Shown: positions 35,994-45,993, counted from the first letter of the stretch. The stretch is 64,000 nt of DNA from CAXXHQ01 sp963665265 (GCA_963665265.2 CAXXHQ010000001.1:124001-188000); one strand, 5' to 3'. The notes: a model not told the origin generated them from the letters alone. Numbers and translations are program-made.

Positions 35994-38393
35994 ATGCTAA
36001 AAAAACTCTCTATCCGCGCGAAATTGTTCTCCGTTCTTGGCGTGCTCGCCGCGCTTGCCGTCGGACTCGCTATCTTTAGCGTTTCCAAAATGAACGACAT
36101 GCGACAAGATATGCAAAACTTCGCGACCACCTCCGTTCCGCAACTGAACGACGCCAGCCTCGTTAAGGAACGCTTGATCAATCTCGTGCGATACTCCAAA
36201 AACACGGTTATCGCCTGCCAGGACTATAATTTGTCCACAATGACCGCAACCATGGACAAACAAACGCAACGATTCGTAAAAGCCCAAGGCGAAATGGATG
36301 CGGCCATGAAGCGTCTCGACGACTCATTAGACTCCGAAGGAAAAAAACTCCTTGCCGATTACCGCAAAGCGCTCGAACTCTGCTTGGACATCTTCGCTCA
36401 AATCGAAAAGGAAGCTCGCCGAAATACGAACGCACAAGCTTATAACATCGGCGTCGAGTCTCGTAAAATCTTCGCCGCCGCCGCTAAGGGGTTTAAATCC
36501 GTGTCGGCTCGAAATCGTCAAGAGGCAGCGACTCTCCTGCAAAGCGTCGCTGCGCATAAAGGCTCCGCCGAGGAAGCCGCCAAAGAAGCCTTGCTTGCGA
36601 GCCAACACGCGGCAGTTGCCGACGAGTGCCTCCTCGACCTAACCACCCTCCAAAGAACGTCCCGCGACGTCATTCTTTGCCAAAGCGATGATGAACTAAA
36701 GCAAATGCTGAAACGTGCGGACGATCTCCGCGCTGAAACCGGCGAACTAATAAACAAACTAGCCGCCGAACCTGACGCTATTAAAAGCGAAACGGACGAA
36801 TGGCTCCCCGCCGCGAAGGAATGGCTCGCCGCCAATAAGAAAGTCTGTGAGATCGGCGCCATCTGCAGCAACGCGATCGCCGCCGATCTCTCCATGAACA
36901 AAGGTTTGGAATCGGTCGTCAAAGCGACGGAATGCATCGACAAACTGGTCGCCAAAATTCAGCGCGACGTCGACGCCGACGCCAAAGCGGCCGACGACAC
37001 CGCGGCGACCGCTAAGTGGCAAATGTACGGCGCCAGCGCGATCGGAATCCTTTTCTCCGTGGGATTGGGCTTCATCGTCATCGCCGGCATCGTGGGCGCG
37101 ATCCGAAAAGCCCTCGACGTCATCGCCGCCTTCGCCTCCGGCGACTATACGAAGCATCTAATCGTCGATTCAAAAGACGAAATCGGCGTGATGGCCGTTT
37201 CCCTTAACCAAGCCATCGACGCCACCGGACGAGCGATGCAAAACATCAAAGAAACCGCCGAACGCGATCGTCAAACGCAGATCGAAAACGACGGCAAAGT
37301 CAAGCATATCCTCGAAATCGCCAACCGCGTCGGCCAAAAAGATTATTCGCGTCACGTCGAAGTCTACGGCGAAGACGCCATCGGACAACTCGGCGAAGGC
37401 TTGAGACAATTCTTCGCCGACAAACACGAGACGGAAATCCGTGAAGAGGAAATGGCGGAAAAAGAACGCGAAGCCGCCGATACGTTGCGACGCAAAGTCA
37501 ATCACCTCCTCGACGTGGTCGCCGCCGCCGCCGAGGGCGATCTCACTAAGATCGTCCGAGTCGAAGGCACGGAGCCGGTTGACGAGTTGGCCGGCGGCAT
37601 TAAGAAAATGCTCGAAGACCTTTCCGGAGTCATCGGACAGGTCGCCGAAAGCGCCTCGCAATTCAACGAAGGTTCGCGAGTTATCGCCGAAAGCTCGCAA
37701 GCGTTGGCGCAAGGAGCGCAAACGCAAAGCTCCAGCGTCGAGGAAATGACGGCTTCCATCCAGCAGCTCGAACAATCCATTCAAGCCGTGAAGAACAACG
37801 CGACCGAGGCGAATCGCATCGCGACCGATGCCGACGGACTCGCGTCTTCCGGCGGAAAAGCCGTTCAGAAGTCGATCGAATCGATGTCGCAAATCCGCGA
37901 GAGCTCGCAAAAGATCGGCGAAATCATTCAAGTGATCTCCGAGATCGCCAGCCAAACCAACCTGCTGGCGTTGAACGCGGCGATCGAAGCGGCGAGGGCC
38001 GGCGAGCACGGCATGGGGTTCGCCGTCGTCGCCGACGAGGTGCGCAAGCTCGCCGAACGCTCGAACCAAGCGGCTCGCGAAGTCGAAACGCTTATTAAGG
38101 AATCGTCCCGCAACGTCGAAGACGGCGTTCTGCTCAGCGATCAAACCGGAAAATCGCTTTCTCAAATCATCCAAGCGGTTCAAATGACGGCCGCGAAGAT
38201 CGGCGAAATCGCGCACGCCACCGTCGAACAAGCGGCCGGCGCGCACGAGGTCTCCAAAGCGATCCAAAGCATCGCCCACGTCACCGAAACTTCCGCCGCA
38301 GGCAGCGAAGAGCTCGCCTCGAGCAGCGAGGAGCTCGGCGCCCAAGCCACGGCCCTTAAAGATATCGTCTCTCGCTTCCAAGTGAGTAAATAA
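35994..38393 (+). CDS. methyl-accepting chemotaxis protein with poly-HAMP region
   Basis: 799 residues. TM1 is at about 12-30. A large helical sensor region of about 310 residues faces the periplasm, followed by TM2 at about 343-370. Three successive HAMP-like units follow (about 370-420, 437-485, 503-552), recognisable by repeated GDYTKHLIVDSKDEIG / KDYSRHVEVYGEDAIG / GDLTKIVRVEGTEPVDE patterns. The signalling coiled coil (about 560-799) has the conserved hairpin tip EIASQTNLLALNAAIEAARAGE, which contacts CheA and CheW. There is no CheR-tethering pentapeptide. The bacteriohemerythrin gene lies 78 bases downstream beyond a hairpin, hinting at an oxygen- or redox-linked response. The ligand is unknown. 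Confidence 0.93.
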   Translation: MLKKLSIRAKLFSVLGVLAALAVGLAIFSVSKMNDMRQDMQNFATTSVPQLNDASLVKERLINLVRYSKNTVIACQDYNLSTMTATMDKQTQRFVKAQGEMDAAMKRLDDSLDSEGKKLLADYRKALELCLDIFAQIEKEARRNTNAQAYNIGVESRKIFAAAAKGFKSVSARNRQEAATLLQSVAAHKGSAEEAAKEALLASQHAAVADECLLDLTTLQRTSRDVILCQSDDELKQMLKRADDLRAETGELINKLAAEPDAIKSETDEWLPAAKEWLAANKKVCEIGAICSNAIAADLSMNKGLESVVKATECIDKLVAKIQRDVDADAKAADDTAATAKWQMYGASAIGILFSVGLGFIVIAGIVGAIRKALDVIAAFASGDYTKHLIVDSKDEIGVMAVSLNQAIDATGRAMQNIKETAERDRQTQIENDGKVKHILEIANRVGQKDYSRHVEVYGEDAIGQLGEGLRQFFADKHETEIREEEMAEKEREAADTLRRKVNHLLDVVAAAAEGDLTKIVRVEGTEPVDELAGGIKKMLEDLSGVIGQVAESASQFNEGSRVIAESSQALAQGAQTQSSSVEEMTASIQQLEQSIQAVKNNATEANRIATDADGLASSGGKAVQKSIESMSQIRESSQKIGEIIQVISEIASQTNLLALNAAIEAARAGEHGMGFAVVADEVRKLAERSNQAAREVETLIKESSRNVEDGVLLSDQTGKSLSQIIQAVQMTAAKIGEIAHATVEQAAGAHEVSKAIQSIAHVTETSAAGSEELASSSEELGAQATALKDIVSRFQVSK

Positions 38394-38408
38394 CGAATTC
38401 GCCCGAAA

Positions 38409-38456
38409 GCGCCGCTAGTTTTTCGGAAGGAAAGCTAGCGGCGCGTCCTTTCTTTC
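38409..38456 (+). terminator. hairpin after the chemoreceptor gene
   Basis: GCGCCGCTAG and CTAGCGGCGC form a 10-bp stem followed by a TC-rich tail (CCTTTCTTTC). It lies between the chemoreceptor and hemerythrin genes, so it may separate or attenuate them. Confidence 0.6.
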
Positions 38457-38471
38457 AATGCTCAAAACGTT

Positions 38472-38936
38472 ATGTCAACCGCCACGCAACAAAGCGTATT
38501 TCGTTGGACCCAAGCCATCCGCGTCGACGGCGGAATCATCGACGCCGAACATCGACACTTGATCGCCGTCGCTCGACGCCTCTTTGAAACGATCGACCCC
38601 GAATCCGAGCCCGCCGAGGCCTGCAAAGTCGTGCGTGAATTGTTCAAGTACATCGAGTATCACTTCCGCAAGGAAGAGCAACTCATGCACCAATGCTCAT
38701 ACCTCGACGACAAAGCGCATAAAGAGGCGCATGCCGAGATCATCGAGAAAATGAACGCCGCGATGAAAAACAACGCGAATCTCCCCGATCTTATCGAAAC
38801 GATCCGAGAAATCGTGAAGCAATGGGTCTTTCACCACATCACCGTCGAAGACCGCAAGCTCGGGCTTCATATAGAGACGCACGGAAGCGATCTGAAAGGC
38901 GGCCCCGTCTCGGCCGCTTCGCGTCATGCGCGCTAA
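38472..38936 (+). CDS. bacteriohemerythrin (diiron oxygen-binding protein)
   Basis: 154 residues forming a hemerythrin four-helix bundle, which reversibly binds O2 at a non-haem diiron centre in the cytoplasm. The ligand pattern is present: His27 (IDAEHRHL), His64 and Glu68 (HFRKEE), His83 and His87 (HKEAH), and HHITVED at about residue 120 giving the last His and Asp. The N-terminal FRWTQAIRVDGG matches the usual opening W-x-x-x-x-x-V. The C-terminal 20 residues are an extra basic tail. It follows a chemoreceptor; stand-alone hemerythrins near MCPs are often taken to supply or sense oxygen for aerotaxis, but a direct link here is inference. Confidence 0.92.
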   Translation: MSTATQQSVFRWTQAIRVDGGIIDAEHRHLIAVARRLFETIDPESEPAEACKVVRELFKYIEYHFRKEEQLMHQCSYLDDKAHKEAHAEIIEKMNAAMKNNANLPDLIETIREIVKQWVFHHITVEDRKLGLHIETHGSDLKGGPVSAASRHAR

Positions 38937-38948
38937 ACCGTAGAAATT

Positions 38949-40193
38949 TTAGTATCGCCCCCGATACGTCTTCGCCTCGCGAAGCGGAGCCGTCTGCTGC
39001 TGCGAAACGCCTTGTCGCTGCTGTTGCGAAGGCGCGGCTTGAGCAGCAACGGCCGACTGGCTTCCTCGGCATTCGACGAAAATCAGCAAGTCGGCCCGCG
39101 CCGGACTCGTCCCCAACAACGACGTCCCCGGAACCGTCGCTCGTCCGTCCACCGGTACCGGCAACGCCGCCATCCCCAAGTCAATCAATAATACTTGATC
39201 GGTCGGCCAACGAAATCGCTCGTGAAAATTGCAATGCGTCATCTGCGGAACTTCGATCTTCGCCCGTTGCTTGGGCGTCGCCGAACCCGACGGAATGTCG
39301 ATGAACGCCGACTGCATTCGCTCCACTTGATCGATCTGGCATTTCAAAGTCGCGTCGATCATTCTTCGATCGGCCGTCATCAGCGGACTAAAATCAATGG
39401 CGAACCCTTCGTCGGCTTGCCCCGGCTGCATTTCGTAGCCATTGGCCAAATCGGGACGCAACAACACGTCTCTTGCGTAGGGACGCCCGCGCATCGCCGA
39501 AATTACCGTCGACTGGCCGTTCGCCACGATCAAATACGGCGAGCTATGTTCTCGATAATCGCTTCGCTGCTTTAAATTCGCCACCAGCATCGCCGCGTTT
39601 TCTTTCGCCATTAACCAGGCGCAGGCGCCGGGAGTTTGCACCGGAACCGCGCGCAAGTAAGGCAAGGCCAGACTGCGCCAACTAGGACTGTCGAGCGTCG
39701 CCACCCGAAGCCCGAACGAAAACGTCGCCGAGTCGCCGTTGACGAATCGGTTCACCATGTCGGCCGCCGTAGCCTGCATTTCCGGCGTGTGATAAACGCG
39801 AAGCGTTCGAGAATTCGCGCTCAACACGCTTACCGTTTCGCCATGCCAAGCCTCGTAGCCGGTCTCTCGCAGTATCCAATCGATGATCGCCTGCTCCGGT
39901 CGTTTCGTGTTCGTCACTCGCGATGTGTAGGCGCTAATGTCATATTCCTTCCAGACTTGCCCCGCGTCGCTCGGCAAGTTCGGCTTTTCGCTTGCCGATA
40001 AAGAACTCGACCGGTCGTAAGAAGCCCGGGTCACGGTCGGCTCGCCGTCAGGACGGTCCGGCGTGATCCCCGAACTAATCGGAAGCTCGCCCGCCGGTCG
40101 CCATGCTTGATCGGTCACCTCGCCAAACGTCGATCGACCGCAAACCAGAAGCGCGGCGCAAACGAGCAATGCAATCCGTTTTCGATCGATCAT
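38949..40193 (-). CDS. exported secretin-like protein of unknown function
   Basis: 414 residues with a signal peptide (LLVCAALLVCGRSTFG). Residues about 95-150 look like a secretin short N-domain: a PEQAIIDWILRETGYEAW-type helix, then TVSVLSANSRTLRVYHTPEMQA, in which TP.....A matches the end of such domains. The latter half (GFAIDFSPLMTADRRMIDATLKC and the following region, then VLLIDLG) resembles the beta-rich secretin core but is short and lacks the full pore signature. The C-terminal 40 residues are Gln/Ala-rich. It could be a pilus or secretion accessory protein, in line with the pilus locus 13 kb away, but this is a guess. It converges on the hemerythrin gene with only 12 bases between them. 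Confidence 0.6.
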   Translation of the reverse strand: MIDRKRIALLVCAALLVCGRSTFGEVTDQAWRPAGELPISSGITPDRPDGEPTVTRASYDRSSSLSASEKPNLPSDAGQVWKEYDISAYTSRVTNTKRPEQAIIDWILRETGYEAWHGETVSVLSANSRTLRVYHTPEMQATAADMVNRFVNGDSATFSFGLRVATLDSPSWRSLALPYLRAVPVQTPGACAWLMAKENAAMLVANLKQRSDYREHSSPYLIVANGQSTVISAMRGRPYARDVLLRPDLANGYEMQPGQADEGFAIDFSPLMTADRRMIDATLKCQIDQVERMQSAFIDIPSGSATPKQRAKIEVPQMTHCNFHERFRWPTDQVLLIDLGMAALPVPVDGRATVPGTSLLGTSPARADLLIFVECRGSQSAVAAQAAPSQQQRQGVSQQQTAPLREAKTYRGRY

Positions 40194-40410
40194 TTTTCTT
40201 TCCTCAAATCACTCTGAACTTAGCGCCGTAGGGAACGTGCTAACGCAGCGTTCCGAAAAAACGTATCCCCGCAGAAACGCGTTCTTCCGACAATTACTCC
40301 ATATTCAAGCGCGGCGAGTATAGGATTTTGGGCAAAATCGAACAATATCGATCCCGCGAAAAAGCCCCCGACCCGTTAAAATAGCCACCCTAGGCAATCC
40401 GCCGCCATCC

Positions 40411-40439
40411 TTCTTTCAGACCCCAAATCCGGCTATAAT
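40411..40439 (+). promoter_or_regulatory. candidate holA promoter
   Basis: A perfect TATAAT (40434-40439) lies 30 bases before the holA ATG. The -35 box (TTCTTT) is weak, so the -10 carries the call. Confidence 0.4.
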
Positions 40440-40469
40440 TCAGAAAATCAACGAAGCCCCGATAGCACG

Positions 40470-41528
40470 ATGGCCGCAAAAACGACGCTCGAAGCCCTTG
40501 ATTTCCTTTCGCATCCGGAAAAACACCCGGCCAAGCCGGTCTGCGTCTGCTTCGGCGACGACCTATTTCTCCGTCGCCAAGTCCTTCTCAAACTCCGCGA
40601 GGCCGTTCTCCAGGGCGACGAAGACGAATTCTCCTTCAGCAGTTTTCCTGGCAAACAGGCCGAGTGGCGGGACGTCCACGAAGAATTGAACACCATCGCC
40701 ATGTTCGGCGGCGGCCAACGACTTGCTTGCGTCGAAGAGGCCGACGAGTTCGTCACCCGTTACCGTCCTGAACTGGAAGATTACGCCGCCAAGCCCAGCC
40801 GACGCGGCGTGCTTGTCCTCGATCTAGGCTCCTTTCCTTCAAACACTCGACTTTACAAAGCGATCGCCGCCGACGGTCTGCTCATCGACTGCTCCTCGCC
40901 GACCGAAGCCCGATTGACGAAATGGCTCATCGCTTGGACAAAAAAGCGACATGCCGCCGAACTTCTTCCCGCCGCAGCCGACGCCTTGGTCGAAACCATC
41001 GGCCCCGAGCTAGGGCTCCTCGATCAAGAATTGGCGAAGCTGACCCTCACCGTCGGCGAAGACAAAAAGATCACCGCCGAGCTAGTCTCTCGTTTCGTTG
41101 GCGGATGGCGCGCGAAGACGACCTGGGAAATGCTCGACGCGGCGCTCGACGGAAAACCGGCCGATACCATGCTCCAGCTCGACCGCCTCCTGGCGTCCGG
41201 CGAGCAACCGATCGCCGTCTTAGCCCAAATCTCCGCTTCGCTCCGTCGCTTGGCCTCCGCCACCCGAATCCTCATTCAATCCGAAGCCGCCGGGCGCCGT
41301 ATCCCCCTCGGACAAGCTCTGGAGCAGGCAGGCGTCCGCTCGTTCGTCGTTCAAAAATCCGAACGCCAACTGCGAAGATTAGGAAGAAAACGAGGCGCCG
41401 CCCTATACGAATGGCTCCTCGACGCCGATTTAGCCTTAAAAGGAGATAGCCAACTCCCGCCGCGACTTATACTTGAGCGGTTGTTGTTGCGCATTGCCGC
41501 CCCCGCCGACGCCGTCCTCGGAAAATAA
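40470..41528 (+). CDS. holA: DNA polymerase III subunit delta
   Basis: 352 residues of the HolA family. The delta subunit opens the sliding-clamp ring inside the clamp-loader complex. Recognisable landmarks are the entry VCVCFGDDLFLRRQ (the family's xYLLxGeDxxLxxe), the strand-helix region RLACVEEADEFVT, a VLVLDLGSFPSNTRLYKA segment, and the C-terminal collar region (LDRLLASGEQPIAVLAQISASLRRLASA) with its typical L-x-x-G-E-x-P-I. The delta fold needs no Walker A motif and none is present. It is transcribed away from the secretin-like gene. The RND pump follows 98 bases later and may be a separate unit. Confidence 0.92.
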   Translation: MAAKTTLEALDFLSHPEKHPAKPVCVCFGDDLFLRRQVLLKLREAVLQGDEDEFSFSSFPGKQAEWRDVHEELNTIAMFGGGQRLACVEEADEFVTRYRPELEDYAAKPSRRGVLVLDLGSFPSNTRLYKAIAADGLLIDCSSPTEARLTKWLIAWTKKRHAAELLPAAADALVETIGPELGLLDQELAKLTLTVGEDKKITAELVSRFVGGWRAKTTWEMLDAALDGKPADTMLQLDRLLASGEQPIAVLAQISASLRRLASATRILIQSEAAGRRIPLGQALEQAGVRSFVVQKSERQLRRLGRKRGAALYEWLLDADLALKGDSQLPPRLILERLLLRIAAPADAVLGK

Positions 41529-41626
41529 CCCGTTCCTTGAACCGCCGGGCGCAACCAGACGTTCTCCCTTTCGACGTTTGCGATTATTCGCTTTTCATCC
41601 GCCGTTTTAGCGCGCGGTGACAAATT

Positions 41627-44600
41627 ATGATCGAAAAAATCATCGAGTTCTCGATCCGCAATCGCTTCGTCGTCATTCTGTTGGCAATACTCACGGCCGC
41701 CTACGGCGTTTATTGCGTCATCAACGCCCCAATCGACGCCATTCCCGACCTCTCCGAAAACCAAGTCATCGTCTTCACCGATTGGATGGGACGCAGTCCG
41801 CGCGAGATCGAAGATCAAATCACCTATCCCCTTTCCGTCAACCTGCAAGGCTTGGCCGGCGTCAAGGCGGTTCGCTCGTCGAGCGAATTCAACTTCTCGA
41901 TGATCAACGTCATCTTTGAAGATAACGTCGATTTTTACTTCGCTCGCCAAAGAGTGTTGGAACGGCTCACCCTGGGCAACACGTTTCTCCCCGCCGGCGT
42001 CACGCCGTATCTCGCCCCCGACGCCACGGCCCTCGGCCAAATTTTTTGGTATACGGTCGAAGGAGGCGGCTACGATCTCGGTCGGCTTCGCGCCATACAA
42101 GATTGGTACGTCCGCTACCAGTTGAACTCCGTGCCCGGCGTGGCCCAAGTCGCCTCGGTCGGCGGATTCCCCATCGAATACCAAATCGACGTCGATCCGC
42201 AAAAGCTCCGCGCTTTTTCAATTACGCTCGGCGAGCTTTACTCCGCCGTCTCCCGATCGAACTCCTCGGTCGGCGGCCGCGTCATTCAAAAAGGAAACGC
42301 CGAATTTCTCGTCCGCAGCGTCGGGTGGATCAATTCGCTCGCCGACATCGAAAACATCGTCGTCAAAACGAATCCGCTCACCGGAGCCTCGGTAAAAGTC
42401 TCGCAAGTCGCGACAGTCTCGCGCGGCAGCGAATTTCGACGTAGCACGCTCGAAAAAAACGGTAACGAAGCCGTCGGCGCCGTCGTCATGATGCGCTACG
42501 GCGAAAATCCCCTCGAAGTCACTCGACGCATCAAAGAAAAAATCGTCGAGCTCCAGCCAGGACTCCCCGAGGGCGTTCGCATCGTCCCCTTCTACGATCG
42601 CACTCGCCTCATCCACGGCGCCATTCACACGCTGACCGAAATTCTCACCCATGAAATGATCATCGCCTCGCTGGCCATATTGCTCATTCTCATGCACTTC
42701 CGCAGCGCGTTCGTCATCTGCCTCACTTTGCCGATGGCGGTCCTGATCGCCTTCATTCTCATGCGGCATTTTAACGTCGCTTCGAACATCATGTCGCTCT
42801 CGGGAATCGCCGTCTCCATCGGCATCCTCGTCGATCAAGCGATCGTCATGGTCGAAAACGCCACGCATCACCTCACCGAACGTTTCGGCGACAAAAAAAT
42901 CACCGGCGACACGCGCGAGATCGTCCTGCCCGCCTGCCGCACCGTCGGCCGACCGATCTTCTTCTCCGTAATGATTATTCTGCTTTCCTTCATTCCGGTC
43001 TTCGCGTTGACCGGTCAGGAAGGCAAAACGTTCCACCCGCTCGCCTTCACGAAAAGCTTCGCCATGATCGGTGTGGCGATCCTCTCCGTAACGCTCGTGC
43101 CGGCTCTGATCCCCACGTTCATTCGTGGCCGACTTCGCCACGAAAACGAAAACTGGCTCGTCCGCAGCCTGATCGGCATTTACAAGCCCGTGCTGCGCTG
43201 GGCGATGGACTATCCGAAAACCGTGAATTGGTTTTTCATCGTCCTTTTAGCGCTCGGTTGGCATTTCGCCGGTAAATTGGGACGTGAATACATGCCCCGG
43301 CTCGACGAGGGAAGCGTTCTCGACATGCCCGTCACCGTTCCCCGAGCCTCGATCACGCAAGTGGCCGACGATCTAAAAGCCCGCAACGCCATGCTGCGTC
43401 GGTTTCCCGAAGTCGAATTGATCGTCGGCAAAGGAGGTCGCGCCGATACTCCTACCGATCCTTCGCCGATTGAAATGGTCGAAACCATGATCAATCTGCG
43501 CCCGAAGGAATTTTGGCCGAAACGCAAACTTATTTACGACGACGCCGTCGCGCAAACCAACGCCGCCTTCGACGCGCTCCTTGCAAGCCGTCTTCTCGCC
43601 CCGCCGAAAGACGACGCCCAGCGCAAGTCAATAGTCGAGCCCGCCGCTATGACCGCCGTCGGCCGATTCGACGACACGATGCGGGAACTCGCCTCGGCGC
43701 GGCTTACCGAATTTGAAAAAAGCCTCGCCTCGCACTTAGTCTTCGACTTCACGCGACAATTAAGCGCCCTCCTTGTCGAAACCGGCAAACTCGCCGCTCC
43801 CCTCGACGAAGCGACGATCAAAAAAGTCGCCGAAGCGCTGACGCCGACGTTCGGCCCGCGTCTCGCCTCGGCTCCGGCGCAGGAAGACGTCAACTCGCTC
43901 ATGCAAAACATTGCCGAGCGGCTCGCTGAGGCGAAGAAAATTAAACTCGATCCCGACGCGTTCGCCCTCCGCCCAAGCGATTTGACTGAATTCGCATGGA
44001 GCGTCGGCGAAGTGATCGGCGCCGACCGCCCTACCCTCTTCACGCAAATGCTGGCCTATATTTCCGCCCGGCGCGACGCGCTCTGGGCCGATTATATGCG
44101 AGGCCTGAATTACGAACTCTTCGACCAAGCGCCCGGCGCGATCAATTGGTACTGCCTCGAAGAAATCCGCTCGGCCGCCATCGAGCAAGAGTTTTGGAAA
44201 GGTTCGACCGATCGGCGAAAGCTCGACGCCGACCTCGCCGCGTTGCAAAAAATCCGCGACGCGCTCGACCTCCCCTTGGCGAAACGACTCCTGCTTTGGC
44301 ATAAGACCAAAGACGACGTCGTAAAAGAGATGGACGCCGTGATGCAAATGCCCGGCTGGGGAAATATCTGGACGCAACCGATCATTAATCGCATCGACAT
44401 GCTCGCCACAGGCGTTAGCACGATGGTCGGCGTAAAAGTCTTCGGCGATAATCTGAAATCGATTCAAAACGCTTTGGAGCAAGTCGCCGCCGTTCTTCGC
44501 AAGGTTCCTGGCGCCGTCGACATCGTTCCCGACCAAGACTTCAATAAAGGCTATTTGGAAATCGTCATCGACCGCGAGAAAGCCGCCCGATTCGGCGTCA

Positions 44601-45619
44601 ATGTCGGCGACGTGCAAGACGTCGTCGAAACCGCCCTCGGCGGCAAGACGATTACCATGACCGTCGAAGGCCGCGAACGTTTTCCCGTCCGCATCCGTTA
44701 CGCCCGCGCTTGGCGGGAAGATGAGGAGGACGTAAAGAACCTGCTAATCAACGCCGCTTCGTCGGGAATGAGCGGCGAATCGACCGGCGGCATGGGCGCC
44801 GCCTCAACGCCGAAAAAGTCCGCCCCCGACGTCGCCCCGCTCCAAATCCCCTTAAGCGCCGTCGCCGACGTTCGCATCGTCGAAGGCCCGGCCATGATTA
44901 AAAGCGAAAACGGAACGCTCCGCTCCTACGTCCGACTCAACGTCCGCGACCGCGACATCGTCTCCTTCATCGAAGAGGCGCAGCGAGCCGTCGCGCAACA
45001 AGTAAAACTCCCCGCCGGCGTCCACCTCGAATGGAGCGGCCAATTCGAGCATCAACAACACGCGAAGAAGACGCTAACGATCGTCTTTCCCGCCGTCATC
45101 CTTTTGATCTTCGTTATCCTCTACTTAACTTACAACGACTTCATGGACGCCGTCCTCATGGTGATGGCCGTCCCTGAAGCCCTCGTCGGCGGAGTCTTCT
45201 TTCTCTGGTTCTTCGGCCATAACTTTAGCGTCGCCGTCTGGGTCGGATTCATCGCCTGTTTCGGCATGGCCACCGAAACCGGCATCATTATGCTCGTCTA
45301 TCTGCGCGAAGCGATCGAACGCCGCGGCGGGTTGGAAAAAATCGCTTCGCTCGAAGAGCTACGCCAAACCGTCCTCGAAGGCGCCGTCCACCGCCTGCGC
45401 CCAAAACTTTTGACCGAAGGCGTGGCGATCGTCGCCTTGGCCCCCATGCTCTGGGCCTCCGGCGTCGGTCACGAAATCATCTCGGCCATGGCCGCCCCCG
45501 TCCTCGGCGGGCTGCTCGTCTCCGACGAAGTCGTCGATATCTTCATTCCCGTCCGCTTCTATTGGGTCCGCCGCGCCCGCTGGCTCAAACTACATCCCGA
45601 AGCGAAAGAAGCAAGCTAA
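41627..45619 (+). CDS. cusA: CusA/CzcA-family heavy-metal efflux RND transporter with enlarged periplasmic region
   Basis: 1,330 residues, against about 1,040 for typical CusA/CzcA. It is an inner-membrane, proton-driven trimeric pump that exports metal ions (Cu/Ag or Co/Zn/Cd) through an adaptor and an outer-membrane channel. TM1 is followed by the family motif DAIPDLSENQVIVFTDWMGRSP. TM4 carries the proton-relay Asp (SIGILVDQAIVMVENA). The second half has the usual INRIDMLATGVSTMVGVKVFG. Between METMINLRPKEFW-type sequence (about residue 617) and MQMPGWGNIWTQP (about 905) lies roughly 270 extra residues, mostly helical and charged; in E. coli CusA these two motifs are almost adjacent. The metal is not determined. 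A TolC-type gene follows; no adaptor gene is present. Confidence 0.93.
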   Translation: MIEKIIEFSIRNRFVVILLAILTAAYGVYCVINAPIDAIPDLSENQVIVFTDWMGRSPREIEDQITYPLSVNLQGLAGVKAVRSSSEFNFSMINVIFEDNVDFYFARQRVLERLTLGNTFLPAGVTPYLAPDATALGQIFWYTVEGGGYDLGRLRAIQDWYVRYQLNSVPGVAQVASVGGFPIEYQIDVDPQKLRAFSITLGELYSAVSRSNSSVGGRVIQKGNAEFLVRSVGWINSLADIENIVVKTNPLTGASVKVSQVATVSRGSEFRRSTLEKNGNEAVGAVVMMRYGENPLEVTRRIKEKIVELQPGLPEGVRIVPFYDRTRLIHGAIHTLTEILTHEMIIASLAILLILMHFRSAFVICLTLPMAVLIAFILMRHFNVASNIMSLSGIAVSIGILVDQAIVMVENATHHLTERFGDKKITGDTREIVLPACRTVGRPIFFSVMIILLSFIPVFALTGQEGKTFHPLAFTKSFAMIGVAILSVTLVPALIPTFIRGRLRHENENWLVRSLIGIYKPVLRWAMDYPKTVNWFFIVLLALGWHFAGKLGREYMPRLDEGSVLDMPVTVPRASITQVADDLKARNAMLRRFPEVELIVGKGGRADTPTDPSPIEMVETMINLRPKEFWPKRKLIYDDAVAQTNAAFDALLASRLLAPPKDDAQRKSIVEPAAMTAVGRFDDTMRELASARLTEFEKSLASHLVFDFTRQLSALLVETGKLAAPLDEATIKKVAEALTPTFGPRLASAPAQEDVNSLMQNIAERLAEAKKIKLDPDAFALRPSDLTEFAWSVGEVIGADRPTLFTQMLAYISARRDALWADYMRGLNYELFDQAPGAINWYCLEEIRSAAIEQEFWKGSTDRRKLDADLAALQKIRDALDLPLAKRLLLWHKTKDDVVKEMDAVMQMPGWGNIWTQPIINRIDMLATGVSTMVGVKVFGDNLKSIQNALEQVAAVLRKVPGAVDIVPDQDFNKGYLEIVIDREKAARFGVNVGDVQDVVETALGGKTITMTVEGRERFPVRIRYARAWREDEEDVKNLLINAASSGMSGESTGGMGAASTPKKSAPDVAPLQIPLSAVADVRIVEGPAMIKSENGTLRSYVRLNVRDRDIVSFIEEAQRAVAQQVKLPAGVHLEWSGQFEHQQHAKKTLTIVFPAVILLIFVILYLTYNDFMDAVLMVMAVPEALVGGVFFLWFFGHNFSVAVWVGFIACFGMATETGIIMLVYLREAIERRGGLEKIASLEELRQTVLEGAVHRLRPKLLTEGVAIVALAPMLWASGVGHEIISAMAAPVLGGLLVSDEVVDIFIPVRFYWVRRARWLKLHPEAKEAS

Positions 45620-45993
45620 CGACGCCCGAAAAACTGCTCCAACTCGTAACGAAACGGTTGCAGGCCATGAGTTTGCGCAACCGCCGGCCTCTCTGTTAAA
45701 CTTTCCTCTGGTTCCCAGGCTCCGCCTGGGAACCTGCTAAAGTCGAGGCTCCGCCTCGCTGACTTTGTCCCCTCCTCCCTGTTAAACTTTTCCGCTTTTT
45801 CCGCCTCTGCCGACTCTACCGGTCGCTCTCACGGTTCCGTCTTTACCCGTCCGATCTCATTTGAGGGTTGCGCAATCGTGATGGAGAACAGACATTCCTG
45901 TCTGTCAATTAAATGAGGGGCCAGACATTCCTGCCTGCCTCCTTCCGCGTCGGCGCCCCCGCCGCCCGCGAAACCATAACCATACCAAGTTTC
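45620..45993. other. spacer with REP-like palindromes
   Basis: 374 bases. It contains GGTTCCCAGGC-TCC-GCCTGGGAACC (45710-45734), CGAGGCTCCGCCTCG (45744-45758) and two CAGACATTCCTG units (45888-45906 and 45921-45937). These are common types of dispersed palindromic repeat in planctomycete and other environmental genomes. The open frame upstream of the OMF start at 45994 is repeat sequence. Confidence 0.65.
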
